Shown: positions 44,481 through 53,259, counted from the stretch's first letter. The stretch is DNA of 64,000 bases from Kaistella sp. (GCA_019459085.1 JAIBEW010000009.1:46219-110218), one strand, 5' to 3'. The notes: generated by a model from the letters alone, not told the origin. Numbers and translations are program-made.

Positions 44481-45419
44481 ATGAAAAAATATATAAGCAG
44501 TTTGATCGTGTTGGTTTCAGGGATGGTATTTTCCCAGACCATTCTTAACGCTTCTTCTCCGGAAGAATTCAGACAGATGCGTGCAGAGAACAAGCAGAAA
44601 ATTGGTGATTCACTGGTTGATAATACAGTTACTCCTTTAGAATACGGTTTTATTGAAGATAAAGATGTCCTCAAGAGTGTTTTTGTTTGGGAAGTGATTG
44701 ACATGAACGATAAGGTTAACCAGCCTTTTTATTATAACAATACGAGTGGGTTATCTTCTTCTGAAAACAAATCACTGTACCAGTTGCTTTTGGATGCAGC
44801 CATGAACGGCGATATTGAGGAGGTTTATGATGACGAAAATTTCGAAACTAAAATTTCTCCGGATGGAATCAAGGCAAGACTTGAAAGTACAAGACTTGAC
44901 GATTCTGCAATTGATATCCTCAATTCAGGAAGACAGCTTACAGAGCAGGAAAGAATCGAACTTACCGACAGAATTCAGACCACTTCAGATAAAGTAAAGG
45001 TTCTCAAGATTATGGGAATGTGGTATGTAGACAGAAGAGACGGAATGATGAAGTACAGACCTTTGGGAATAGCTGCTTTAGGTCCAGATCCTGCAATTCA
45101 GGGACGAGTAGGTCCTGATGGACAGTTAATGGCTGGCGCAGATGAACTCATCGACCTTTTCTGGGTGTATTATCCAAGTGCCAGAAAGATTTTGGCAAAC
45201 AGTGCGGTATTCAACAGAAAAAACACTTCAGCAGATCTGACTTTTGATGATTTAATCAACGCGAGAAGATTCACTTCAATTATTTATAAATCATCTTTAG
45301 GCTTAGGCGACGGTACCATCAAGGACTATATCCCGAGAAATGCAGATGAGCAGCTTGAAGAAAGCGATAAAATCAAAGAGCAGATCCTGCAAATGGAAAA
45401 TGAAATGTGGAATTATTAA
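44481..45419 (+). CDS. gldN: Gliding motility/T9SS protein GldN
   Basis: GldN completes the periplasmic ring with GldK. The signal peptide is MKKYISSLIVLVSGMVFSQ. The mature domain shows GldN features: DKDVLKSVFVWEVIDMNDKVNQPFY, LLDAAMNGDIEEVYDDENFE, IMGMWYVDRRDGMMKYRPLGI and ELIDLFWVYYPSARKIL. The length of 312 aa is normal. It ends the operon, followed at once by a strong terminator. Confidence 0.95.
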   Translation: MKKYISSLIVLVSGMVFSQTILNASSPEEFRQMRAENKQKIGDSLVDNTVTPLEYGFIEDKDVLKSVFVWEVIDMNDKVNQPFYYNNTSGLSSSENKSLYQLLLDAAMNGDIEEVYDDENFETKISPDGIKARLESTRLDDSAIDILNSGRQLTEQERIELTDRIQTTSDKVKVLKIMGMWYVDRRDGMMKYRPLGIAALGPDPAIQGRVGPDGQLMAGADELIDLFWVYYPSARKILANSAVFNRKNTSADLTFDDLINARRFTSIIYKSSLGLGDGTIKDYIPRNADEQLEESDKIKEQILQMENEMWNY

Positions 45420-45436
45420 GATTCACATTGTTTAGA

Positions 45437-45472
45437 TAAAAAAACCTGAGTACATTTACTCAGGTTTTTTTT
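45437..45472 (+). terminator. Strong terminator after gldN
   Basis: A long stem (aaaaaacctgagta/ttactcaggtttttt) with a three-base loop is followed by T. The following start codon is the very next base. Confidence 0.85.
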
Positions 45473-46501
45473 ATGATGAAAAATGTAGATTATATTATAG
45501 TTGGAGACGGTTATGCGGCTCTTTTTTTTGCCCATCAGCTGGTGATGAACGGGAAATCCTTTCTTCTTTTTTCGGATGGATGTAAAGGAGCTTCCCGGGT
45601 TTCTGCAGGAATTGTTAATCCTCTTGTACTCAAAAAATTTACAACATTCTGGCTTGCCCAGGAACAGATTGAGTTTTTCAGGAAGACCTTGACCGAAATT
45701 AAGACGTATACCGGAAATGATTATTTGATTGATGAGCAGATTCACCGCATTTTTCATGATGAAAGTGAAAGAAACCTTTGGCTCAGCAAATCTGAGACTG
45801 AAGAACTCGGAAATTTCCTAGACCCGGAAATTAAATTTTTGGAAACCATTAAAAACCCTTTCGGTACAGGCCGGGTCAATTTATCTGCACGGCTGAATGT
45901 AGAAGCTTTTTTTACGGATTTTTTCGATTATTTTAAAAAGAATGATTCCTTGGCGGAAGAAAAATTTGAATATGAGCGTATTTCCGGCAGTAGTTACGGA
46001 GACATTAACTTCAAACACATTGTTTTCTGCGAAGGAATGGGTGTCAGGCAGAATCCTTTTTTCTCCCATATTCCTGTTATTCCCAATAAAGGCCATCACT
46101 TAAAAGTAAAACTTTCGGTAAAGCTTAATCACAAGCTTACTTTAAAAAAGAAGCATTTCCTTTTTCCTCTCGATGATGAATTATATTACTACGGTGGCAC
46201 CTATGATCCAAATGAAAGACCGGATGCAATAGATGACTTTGCGGAAGTTCAGCTCCGGGATGGGCTTTCTGAGTTTTATCCTCATGAATTTGAAGTTGCA
46301 GAAGTGAAATATGGCTTTCGACCGACCGTTAAAGACCGCCGGCCCATCTTAGGGAATCAGCCTGGCCATGAAAATTTCTATGTTTTTAACGGACTTGGCG
46401 CACGCGGAGTTTTGAGCGGGTGCTATTTTTCAAAAGAACTTTTTGATCATATTGAAAATGGGAAACCTCTCATGCCTGAAGTTGATGTGAAGCGATTTTG
46501 A
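45473..46501 (+). CDS. FAD-dependent oxidoreductase (DAO family)
   Basis: The N terminus has the dinucleotide-binding motif YIIVGDGYAALFFAHQL (GxGxxA), followed by the FAD contact ASRVSAGIVNPLVLKKF. The C-terminal part has HLKVKLSVKLN and ending motifs VKYGFRPTVKDRRPILG and FYVFNGLGARGVLSGC, as in D-amino-acid oxidase-fold proteins. The length is 342 aa. It could oxidise an amine or hydroxy acid, and the substrate is unknown. The ATG directly abuts the gldN terminator, and a second ATG lies three bases later. A conserved place beside gldN is common in flavobacteria as I recall. Confidence 0.86.
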   Translation: MMKNVDYIIVGDGYAALFFAHQLVMNGKSFLLFSDGCKGASRVSAGIVNPLVLKKFTTFWLAQEQIEFFRKTLTEIKTYTGNDYLIDEQIHRIFHDESERNLWLSKSETEELGNFLDPEIKFLETIKNPFGTGRVNLSARLNVEAFFTDFFDYFKKNDSLAEEKFEYERISGSSYGDINFKHIVFCEGMGVRQNPFFSHIPVIPNKGHHLKVKLSVKLNHKLTLKKKHFLFPLDDELYYYGGTYDPNERPDAIDDFAEVQLRDGLSEFYPHEFEVAEVKYGFRPTVKDRRPILGNQPGHENFYVFNGLGARGVLSGCYFSKELFDHIENGKPLMPEVDVKRF

Positions 46502-46671
46502 ATGTAATTGTAGAAATCTCATAAATATTCTCGTTTCGGGCGATATCTTAAAATAATGTAAATATTTCAATTTCTTGTGTAATTGTGGATCTGAATATTT
46601 TTAATATTTGGCATTATCCTTAATGATATTTTTTTATATTTAAGATTTTTCTATTAATAATTTAATATAAT

Positions 46672-46701
46672 ATTGTTTATTCGATTTAAAGATTACCTTT
46701 G
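46672..46701 (+). promoter_or_regulatory. Promoter of ice-binding protein gene
   Basis: An imperfect -33 element (ATTG) at 46672-46675 and the -7 box TACCTTTG at 46694-46701 are spaced by 18 bases. The leader of about 35-40 bases contains a hairpin. Confidence 0.55.
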
Positions 46702-46705
46702 TTAT

Positions 46706-46727
46706 GCTGAAATAATAAAATTTCAGC
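46706..46727 (+). promoter_or_regulatory. Leader hairpin of ice-binding protein mRNA
   Basis: GCTGAAAT and ATTTCAGC form an 8-bp perfect stem with a six-base loop inside the predicted 5' leader, just 15 bases before the ATG. It could be a weak attenuator or an mRNA element, and its role is unknown. Confidence 0.4.
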
Positions 46728-46742
46728 TTTAATCACCAAATC

Positions 46743-48338
46743 ATGAATAAATTTTTACTTTTATTGGCTACGTTTGCCATTATCTGTTTTTCCCCGCTGA
46801 CCTATGGTCAGATAAGTTTGGGAACAGCTGCTAACTTTGCACTTTTTACTACAACTGGGGCTGTTACCAATGTAGGAACTTCCCAAATTACAGGAGATGT
46901 AGGCTCAAACAATGGAGCGGTTACAAACTTCGGTAATGTAGATGGTGTTATGCATAATGCTGACGGAGCAACTGCGAGTGCTGCAGCCGATCTTACGATT
47001 GCTGCTAACCTTATCGACGCAACTCCTAATACCGGGGCTCTTGCACCGCTTTTAGGAAACGGACAAACTATTACTCCCGGTGTTTATTCTATCGGGTCAG
47101 CTGCAACAATGACCGGAATATTGACTCTTGACGGTGCGGGAAATACAAACCCCCTTTTTATTATCAAAGTTCAGGGAGGTTTATCCGCGGCTGCAAACAC
47201 ACAAGTTCTCCTGACTAATGGGGCGGTTGCCTGTAATATATTCTGGAAAGTTGAAGGTCTTGTTGACCTTGCAGCAAACACTATTATGAGAGGAAATGTA
47301 ATTGCAAATAACGCGGCAATTGTTCTCCAAACAGGTGTTACCATTGAAGGTCGTGCTCTTTCTACTACAGGCGCAATAACGGTAACAAATGGTTCGGTTC
47401 GCAAACCTTTAGGTTGTGGAGTTCCACAGCTTACAGGTCCGGCTGCACCAACATTAAACACTGTTGCCTGTTATACTATATTTTCCGGAAACGGTGCGGT
47501 TACCAATACCGGTACTACTTTCGTTACAGGTGATGTTGGAACCAATGTTGGTCTGACTACAGGTTTCCAGGCAAGTAATGTTACAGGAACCATTCACCCG
47601 AGTCCTGATACTTCCACCGCTCAGGCGGCAGTAGATCTGGCAGGTGTTTATACCTATCTTAATGGGCTTCCTCATGATATCCAATTGCTTTTCCCGGCAA
47701 CGTTTGGTAATGGACTTATCCTTACACCGCATACCTATCTTTTGAATGCTGCTACTGTACATACAGGAACCGTATTTTTGGATGCACAAAATAATGCTAA
47801 TGCAGTATTTGTAATCAAGATCGTAGGTGCATTGTCCACAGGTACTGCTGCTAATGTAGTTTTACTGAATAGCGCACAGGCTAAAAACGTTTTCTGGTTA
47901 GTTGATGGTGCTACCAACCTGGGTACTAATGCAGTTCTAAAAGGAACCCTGATTGGAAATAATGGAGCTATCATTGTGAATACAGGAGCGTCAATTGAAG
48001 GTCGTGTTTTAAGTACAAGTGGTGGAATCTCTACTTTTGCAATTAATGCACAAATGACCCCCGGTTGTACAAATTTAGGGACAGAGTCCAGTGTTTTGAT
48101 AACGAAATCAGCTCAACTTTATCCAAATCCTTTCTCCTCTGTATTAAATGTAAATATTGAAGGACTGGGAAGCGGTGCGAATCTTACGATTTACAGTGCT
48201 ATCGGTACTAAAGTATTATCAAAAGTTCTTTCTAAAAAAACAACTGAATTGCAGATGAACCTTCCTGTAGGTGTTTATTATTACCAGCTTACCGGTAAAA
48301 ACGGCGTACAGCAGGGTGGCAAACTTATTTCTAAATAA
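46743..48338 (+). CDS. Tandem DUF3494 ice-binding protein with T9SS sorting domain
   Basis: The signal peptide (MNKFLLLLATFAIICFSP onwards) leads to two DUF3494 ice-binding beta-solenoid domains in a row. The first opens LGTAANFALFTTTGAVTNVG with QITGDVGSNNG and ends near TTGAITVTNGS. The second opens LNTVACYTIFSGNGAVTNTG with VTGDVGTNVG and ends near LSTSGGIST. Each has the PLFIIKVQG/AVFVIKIVG strand and IEGR(A/V)LST signature. The last 75 or so residues are a T9SS type A domain (AQLYPNPFSSVLNV). The 531-aa protein would be exported by the T9SS encoded next door and act at ice or on the surface. Ice binding itself is inferred from the family. Confidence 0.92.
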   Translation: MNKFLLLLATFAIICFSPLTYGQISLGTAANFALFTTTGAVTNVGTSQITGDVGSNNGAVTNFGNVDGVMHNADGATASAAADLTIAANLIDATPNTGALAPLLGNGQTITPGVYSIGSAATMTGILTLDGAGNTNPLFIIKVQGGLSAAANTQVLLTNGAVACNIFWKVEGLVDLAANTIMRGNVIANNAAIVLQTGVTIEGRALSTTGAITVTNGSVRKPLGCGVPQLTGPAAPTLNTVACYTIFSGNGAVTNTGTTFVTGDVGTNVGLTTGFQASNVTGTIHPSPDTSTAQAAVDLAGVYTYLNGLPHDIQLLFPATFGNGLILTPHTYLLNAATVHTGTVFLDAQNNANAVFVIKIVGALSTGTAANVVLLNSAQAKNVFWLVDGATNLGTNAVLKGTLIGNNGAIIVNTGASIEGRVLSTSGGISTFAINAQMTPGCTNLGTESSVLITKSAQLYPNPFSSVLNVNIEGLGSGANLTIYSAIGTKVLSKVLSKKTTELQMNLPVGVYYYQLTGKNGVQQGGKLISK

Positions 48339-48642
48339 GAATCTTCTTTATTATATTAAACCCCGTCTAATGGCGGGGTTTTTTGTTTGAAATTTTAGAA
48401 TGAAAAATAATCTTGAACAAAATGGATTATTTTTCATCTTCAGTATTCGGAACGTTACAAAAGAGTGCGGTTTCTGGTTACAAATTTCAATAATAGTTTA
48501 TGAACAGATTAATTTGTAATGCCGCAAAAATCTTTTATTTAAGGAGGTGAAACGCTCATTAAAGGCAGTTTATTCTTAACTTTACTGTACGGAAATACGA
48601 TCAGCAGCATATTAAATTCTGGATTTACTAAAAACTACAGAA
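48339..48642. other. Intergenic region between ice-binding and VIT1-like genes
   Basis: This 304-base stretch begins with the ice-binding terminator and then has AT-rich sequence with no open frame of note. A purine tract aaggaggtg at about 48541-48549 looks like a ribosome-binding site, but no clear frame follows it. The VIT1-like promoter must be here, though I see no clean TAnnTTTG box. Confidence 0.4.
48357..48385 (+). terminator. Terminator after ice-binding protein gene
   Basis: The stem aaccccg(tc)/(gg)cggggtt with a TAAT loop is followed by six T. Confidence 0.85.
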
Positions 48643-49344
48643 ATGATCACAATCGACAATTACTTAGACAGTCACTACATCCACAGGAGTAATTGGCTGA
48701 GAGCGGCCGTTCTAGGCGCGAATGACGGTATCATATCCATTTCCAGTCTCGCAATCGGAGTAGCTGCGGCCAGTACTGCCCGCGAGCCTATAATTCTGGC
48801 CACAGTTGCCGGACTTGTCGCAGGAGCATTATCCATGGCTGCAGGCGAATATGTTTCGGTAAGTTCCCAAACCGACACCGAAAAAGCAGATATCGAAAGG
48901 GAAACGCATGAACTGAAAGAAATGCCGGAACAGGAACTGAAAATCCTCGCGCAAATCTATGAACGGAGAGGACTGAAAAAAGAAACTGCAATGCAGGTCG
49001 CAATGGAATTTACTGCAAAAGACGCTTTAAGTGCACACATCAGAGATGAATTGGGAATCAACGAGATCAGTCAGGCAAACCCAATTCAGGCAGCACTGGC
49101 TTCAGGCACCGCATTTACAATAGGTGGCGTTTTGCCGCTTCTCGCGATACTTTTTGCACCTTTAAAGGGTATTGAGTATTGGCTTTACGGCTTCACCATC
49201 GTTTTTCTGATTGCTTTAGGAATAATTGCAGCAAAAACAGGAGGTTCAAGTGTCAAAAAAGCTATTATCCGAATAACAGTTTGGGGGACACTGGCAATGG
49301 GCATCTCTGCAGGCGTGGGTTATATTTTCGGCGTTAAACTGTAA
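48643..49344 (+). CDS. VIT1/CCC1 family iron/manganese transporter
   Basis: This is a membrane protein of 233 aa that moves Fe2+ or Mn2+ across the membrane, probably out of the cytosol. It begins with the family motif WLRAAVLGANDGIISISSLAIGVAAAS. A second helix has LATVAGLVAGALSMAAGEYVSVSSQ, followed by a cytosolic Glu-rich metal-binding domain (EKADIERETHELKEMPEQELK), then three helices. The gene is alone, followed by a terminator and the convergent tRNA-Ser. Confidence 0.92.
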   Translation: MITIDNYLDSHYIHRSNWLRAAVLGANDGIISISSLAIGVAAASTAREPIILATVAGLVAGALSMAAGEYVSVSSQTDTEKADIERETHELKEMPEQELKILAQIYERRGLKKETAMQVAMEFTAKDALSAHIRDELGINEISQANPIQAALASGTAFTIGGVLPLLAILFAPLKGIEYWLYGFTIVFLIALGIIAAKTGGSSVKKAIIRITVWGTLAMGISAGVGYIFGVKL

Positions 49345-49370
49345 AATTCACGGATTTTGGTGAGAAAGAA

Positions 49371-49400
49371 AAAAACCTACTGAAAATCAGTAGGTTTTTT
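49371..49400. terminator. Terminator after VIT1-like gene / tRNA-Ser
   Basis: A perfect 13-bp stem (aaaaacctactga/tcagtaggttttt) with a three-base loop can end transcription from both the plus-strand transporter and the minus-strand tRNA. Confidence 0.85.
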
Positions 49401-49409
49401 GGGATTTAG

Positions 49410-49496
49410 TAGAGAGGATGGGATTCGAACCCACGATACAGTTGCCCGTATACTAGCTTTCCAGGCTAGCTCCTTCAACCACTCGGACACCTCTCT
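49410..49496 (-). tRNA. tRNA-Ser (anticodon GGA)
   Basis: The gene is 87 bases long with a long variable arm. On the minus strand the acceptor stem AGAGAGG pairs with CCTCTCT, the anticodon loop contains CTGGAAAG (GGA), and the T arm is GTGGGTTCGAATCCCAT. CCA is not encoded. Confidence 0.95.
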
Positions 49497-49605
49497 AATT
49501 GAAGACTGCAAAAGTAAAGTTTTTTGTCTAAAGTTCAAAGGGTTTTCTTTGGCATTTGAATTTTAAAGACAGCAGAAATTGTGATTAAGCTGTAAAATTC
49601 ACATC

Positions 49606-50628
49606 TCAGGAGTCAAAAGTCACTTCGCCACAGAGGTTTTTATTGAAATTTTCGGCAAAACTCCCTTCGTAATTTGGATTTTCCAGAAGATGCATGGCTT
49701 TGGAGATGGCACTTTCTGCCGTCATATCGTGTCCGCTGATGGCTCCGATTTTAGTAAAAATATTGGAATTGGAATATTTTCCGAAACTGATTCCGCCCGA
49801 AACACATTGGGAGACCACGACGATTTCGGTTCCTCGGTTTCGCAGCAGCTGCAGGGTTTGCTGAGTTTTTTCGGTGTTGAAAATAGTTCCGGATCCGAAA
49901 ACCTGTAATATCAGGACTTTCATATTCGGAATTTCAGAAAAATGTTCCAGATGCATTCCCGGGAAAATCCGCCAGAACAGGACGTCCTGAGAAATGTGAC
50001 TGTCGACCGTAAATTTCTCATCAGTTTTCGGTCTCCATAAAAAATCTCTTTCCACATTCAAATGCACTCCCGACTGTCCCAGCAAATGATAATTCGGGGT
50101 TTGGTAGGCATCAAAATATTCTGCAGAGTATTTCAGGGTACGGTTTCCGCGTAAAAGTTTGTACTCAAAATAAACGGCTACTTCCTGAATTACTGCTTCA
50201 TCGTTTTCGTATAAACTCGCATAATAAAGACTCGTGAGTAAATTTTCCTTTGCATCGGTACGCAGGTCACCAATCGGAAGCTGAGAGCCCGTAAGAATAA
50301 CGGGTTTCCGGAGGTTTTTCAACATGAAACTGAGTGCTGATGCTGTATATGACATGGTATCGGTTCCGTGCAGAATCAGGAAACCGTCGTATTTTTCATA
50401 ATTTTTACCGATATAGTTGGCGATGATTTTCCATTCCTTCGGCCCGACATCCGAAGAGTCCAACGGTTCTGAAAAAGGATGGACGGATACTTCGCACTCC
50501 AGCAGATTCATTTCCGGGATTTTTCTGAAAATATTCCCAAAGTCGAAGGCGTTCAGGCTTCCCGTTTTATAATCTTTTTCCATACCGATGGTTCCGCCGG
50601 TGTAAATAAGGAGTACTTTTCGTTTCAT
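49606..50628 (-). CDS. ansA: Type I L-asparaginase
   Basis: This cytosolic enzyme converts asparagine to aspartate and ammonia. The first catalytic motif is LLIYTGGTIGMEKD (nucleophile Thr) and the second is DGFLILHGTDTMSYTASALSFML with the Thr-Asp pair. The segment RKPVILTGSQLPIG is typical of asparaginase family proteins. With the chosen ATG it is 340 aa, the usual size; the longer frame adds 28 residues read from a repeat element and is not credible. It diverges from trmH across that repeat. Confidence 0.93.
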   Translation of the reverse strand: MKRKVLLIYTGGTIGMEKDYKTGSLNAFDFGNIFRKIPEMNLLECEVSVHPFSEPLDSSDVGPKEWKIIANYIGKNYEKYDGFLILHGTDTMSYTASALSFMLKNLRKPVILTGSQLPIGDLRTDAKENLLTSLYYASLYENDEAVIQEVAVYFEYKLLRGNRTLKYSAEYFDAYQTPNYHLLGQSGVHLNVERDFLWRPKTDEKFTVDSHISQDVLFWRIFPGMHLEHFSEIPNMKVLILQVFGSGTIFNTEKTQQTLQLLRNRGTEIVVVSQCVSGGISFGKYSNSNIFTKIGAISGHDMTAESAISKAMHLLENPNYEGSFAENFNKNLCGEVTFDS

Positions 50629-50669
50629 GGATTCAAAATTACATTTTTTAGTACAGATTCTGAATTTTT

Positions 50670-50855
50670 GGGCGCCTTTTCCGTCTTCCACTCCCGCTTT
50701 TTTGCTTTGCAAAAAGAGCTCCGTTCAAGCCGGGGCGCGGTTTGAGTCTTCGAAATCAGATTTGAAAAAAAATCACTTTTTTGCATTAAACAAAACCATT
50801 CTACACTTTTCGGCGCTCGCTTCGCTCGCGCCCCAGCCGCGCCTTCCCAAAAAAA
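50670..50855. repeat. GC-rich interspersed repeat element
   Basis: Between ansA and trmH lies a stretch whose composition differs from the neighbourhood. It starts GGGCGCCTTTTCCGTCTTCC, has CTTTGCAAAAAGAGCTCCGT, and ends in a GC-rich block with CGCTCGCTTCGCTCGCG. Its first 34 bases recur with four mismatches at 63937-63970. It resembles the short intergenic repeats seen many times in Chryseobacterium genomes. Outer boundaries are approximate. Confidence 0.6.
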
Positions 50856-50870
50856 CATTATTTTTGAAAC

Positions 50871-51539
50871 ATGAAAGACAAGCAAACCTTCGAATACCTC
50901 AAACAGTTCCTGAGTGATGAACGACTCCGGAAAATTGAGCATTATGCGCAGGAAAGTTCCGATTTTGTACTGCCGGTGATGGAAGATATCTTTCAGTTCC
51001 GGAATGCGGCGGCGATCGTGCGTTCGGTGGAGGCGTGCGGATTTCATAAAATCGTGGCAATGGAAAGCGAAAACATCTTCAATCCGAATCTTCGCGTGAC
51101 AAAAGGCGCCGAAACCTGGGTGGAAGTTGAAAAAATGCCGCACAATCTCGATTCTCTCCAGGAAATTAAAAACCGCGGCTATAAAATTCTCGCGGTTTCT
51201 CCTGAAAAAAATGTCGTCATGCTTCCGGATTATGATCTGAAAGAACCTGTCGCTTTGGTTTTCGGGACGGAAAAAGAGGGCGTTACAGAAGAAATCCTGG
51301 ATTTTGCTGATGAAACTTTGGCCATTCCGATGTATGGTTTTACAAAAAGTTTCAACGTTTCGGTGGCGGCGGCGATCTGTTTTTATGAAATGAAGCAGAA
51401 GCTGATCAAATCAGGATTCGATTATAAACTTTCTGAAGAAAAATTATGGGAGATGAAAGTCCGCTGGACGGTGAATTCCATACAAAGTGGGGAGCAGATT
51501 TTAGCCAAATATTTGAGAGAACAGGCTAAATCATCTTGA
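50871..51539 (+). CDS. trmH: SpoU/TrmH family RNA 2'-O-methyltransferase
   Basis: This knotted methyltransferase carries the three SPOUT motifs: motif 1 IFQFRNAAAIVRSVEACGF, motif 2 PVALVFGTEKEGVTEEIL, and motif 3 IPMYGFTKSFNVSVAAAIC. The N-terminal extension (KQFLSDERLRKIEHYAQESSD) and the C-terminal basic helix fit TrmH, which methylates G18 of tRNA, so the gene symbol is by similarity. The length is 222 aa. The end overlaps the rsmE end tail to tail by 14 bases. Confidence 0.88.
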   Translation: MKDKQTFEYLKQFLSDERLRKIEHYAQESSDFVLPVMEDIFQFRNAAAIVRSVEACGFHKIVAMESENIFNPNLRVTKGAETWVEVEKMPHNLDSLQEIKNRGYKILAVSPEKNVVMLPDYDLKEPVALVFGTEKEGVTEEILDFADETLAIPMYGFTKSFNVSVAAAICFYEMKQKLIKSGFDYKLSEEKLWEMKVRWTVNSIQSGEQILAKYLREQAKSS

Positions 51540-52221
51540 AATAATTCCAAGCGGCAATAAAAATTCCAGCTGTTTCTGTTCGAAGTCGCTGATTTCCGAG
51601 CGATACGGCTTTAATTCCTTTTTCTGCTAAAATCAAAATCTCTTTATCTGAAAAATCTCCTTCCGGACCGATCAAAAAAGTAATGTTGTGCTGTGGTTGT
51701 ATATCTTTAAGGTCAATTCGTTCCAGATTTTCATTGCAGTGTGCGACAAAAGTGGTTGCCGGATCTAAAGTTTTTATAAATTCTGAAAATTTGGTCACGT
51801 CGTTCACTTTCGGAAAATGAAAGCGTAAACTCTGTTTGGAGGCTGCAACACTCTGTTTCCTGAGTTTCTCGATGTTCAGGTTTTTTCTTTCGGTTTTTTC
51901 GGTCTGAAGCAAAGTGACTTCCGAAACGGCCATTTCTGTAGCTTTTTCAAGAAAAAACTCGATCCTGTCGATGTTTTTTGTCGGCGCAATGGCAATATGA
52001 AGGCGGGTGGAAAAATCCGGAAGGTTTTCTTTGATATCCTGAATAGCCAGCGAAACCTTTTTCCCTTCAAAAATAAGATTTCCGGTCGCCAAGTTGCCTT
52101 TGCCGTCTGTAACCGAAATTTCGTCGCCTTCGCGCATCCTTAGAACTTTTACGATGTGCTGCTGCTCCTCTTCATTAATTTCTGTCTTGCCGTTTTCGAT
52201 AGTGCCGTAAAATAATTTCAT
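51526..52221 (-). CDS. rsmE: 16S rRNA (uracil-1498-N3)-methyltransferase
   Basis: RsmE methylates U1498 of 16S rRNA. The N-terminal PUA-like part has HIVKVLRMREGDEISVTDG. The SPOUT part has HIAIAPTKNIDRIEFFLEKATE, EVTLLQTEKTERKN, FLIGPEGDFSDKE and SLGNQRLRTETAGIFI. The length of 231 aa is normal. The ATG overlaps the tsaD stop by four bases, so these RNA-modification genes form an operon. Confidence 0.95.
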   Translation of the reverse strand: MKLFYGTIENGKTEINEEEQQHIVKVLRMREGDEISVTDGKGNLATGNLIFEGKKVSLAIQDIKENLPDFSTRLHIAIAPTKNIDRIEFFLEKATEMAVSEVTLLQTEKTERKNLNIEKLRKQSVAASKQSLRFHFPKVNDVTKFSEFIKTLDPATTFVAHCNENLERIDLKDIQPQHNITFLIGPEGDFSDKEILILAEKGIKAVSLGNQRLRTETAGIFIAAWNYFKMI

Positions 52222-53255
52222 GGTTTTTTAAAGCTTTCTTCGATGTCATATCTCGCAGTCGCAGAAACCGAGAGGTCTGCAAATTCTCCTCTTTGAAATT
52301 TAAGCTGCGCCACCATGGCAATCATCGCGGCATTGTCGGTGGTGTACTCAAATTTTGGGATATAGATCTTCCAGCCTAATTTTTCTGCATTGCTCTGCAT
52401 CGCTGCCCTCAATGCGGAATTGGCGGAAACGCCGCCTGCAATCGCCACTTCATTAATATTCAGATCTTTTGATGCTTTTTCTAATTTATCCATTAAAATT
52501 TCAACAATGGACCGCTGAACCGAGGCGCATAAATCATCAATATTTTCCCTGATGAAATCCGGATTTTTTTTGATTTCCTTCTGAATGAAATACAGTACCG
52601 AAGTTTTGATTCCGCTGAATGAATAATCGTAGTTTTCCAGACGCGGCTTATTGAACTGAAACGAATTTTCGTTTCCGTTTTTGGCCAGTTTGTCGATGAT
52701 GGGTCCTGCAGGATAATCGAGACCGAATATTTTCCCGATTTTGTCGAAGGCTTCGCCGGCTGCATCATCAGTCGTTCTGCCGATGATTTCCATATCAAAA
52801 TAGTCTTTTACAAGCACAATCATCGTGTGGCCGCCGGAAACGGTGAGGCATAAAAAAGGAAATTTCGGGGGCATTATATTTGCATCCTCGATGAAGTGTG
52901 CTAAAATGTGTGCCTGAAGATGATTGACCTCAATTAAAGGAACTCCAAGACTCATGGCCAAAGATTTCGCGAATGAAGTGCCGACCAGAAGTGAACCTAA
53001 AAGACCGGGTCCGCGCGTGAAACCGACAGCCGAAATGTCTTTTTGTTGTATATTTGCTTGACTGACGGATTTTTCAACGACGGGGATGATATTTTGCTGA
53101 TGGGCACGTGAAGCCAGTTCCGGAACCACACCACCGTAATCGTTGTGGATTTCCTGATTGGCAGCAATATTGGAGAGGATTTTATTTCCCCGGATAACAG
53201 CAGCAGAAGTATCGTCACACGAAGATTCAATCCCTAAAATTATTGAGTTATTCAT
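52218..53255 (-). CDS. tsaD: tRNA t6A biosynthesis protein TsaD
   Basis: TsaD transfers the threonylcarbamoyl group to A37 of ANN-decoding tRNAs, working with TsaB and TsaE. It has the ASKHA motif IILGIESSCDDTSAAVI, the metal-binding HLQAH (HxxxH), LTVSGGHTMIVLV, the AAGEAFDKIGKIFGL segment and AIAGGVSANSALR. With the chosen ATG it is 345 aa, the usual size. It supplies the substrate for MtaB. It diverges from the TamB gene with only four bases between the two start codons. Confidence 0.96.
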   Translation of the reverse strand: MNNSIILGIESSCDDTSAAVIRGNKILSNIAANQEIHNDYGGVVPELASRAHQQNIIPVVEKSVSQANIQQKDISAVGFTRGPGLLGSLLVGTSFAKSLAMSLGVPLIEVNHLQAHILAHFIEDANIMPPKFPFLCLTVSGGHTMIVLVKDYFDMEIIGRTTDDAAGEAFDKIGKIFGLDYPAGPIIDKLAKNGNENSFQFNKPRLENYDYSFSGIKTSVLYFIQKEIKKNPDFIRENIDDLCASVQRSIVEILMDKLEKASKDLNINEVAIAGGVSANSALRAAMQSNAEKLGWKIYIPKFEYTTDNAAMIAMVAQLKFQRGEFADLSVSATARYDIEESFKKP

Positions 53256-53259
53256 TACA

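Noticed and set aside
47100..48000. Apparent long DNA repeats in the ice-binding gene
   Set aside because: They reflect two homologous protein domains and are diverged at DNA level, so not a separate repeat element.
50625..51143. 172-aa minus-strand frame over trmH and the GC-rich repeat
   Set aside because: It crosses the repeat and mirrors the SpoU methyltransferase gene; no domain is visible.
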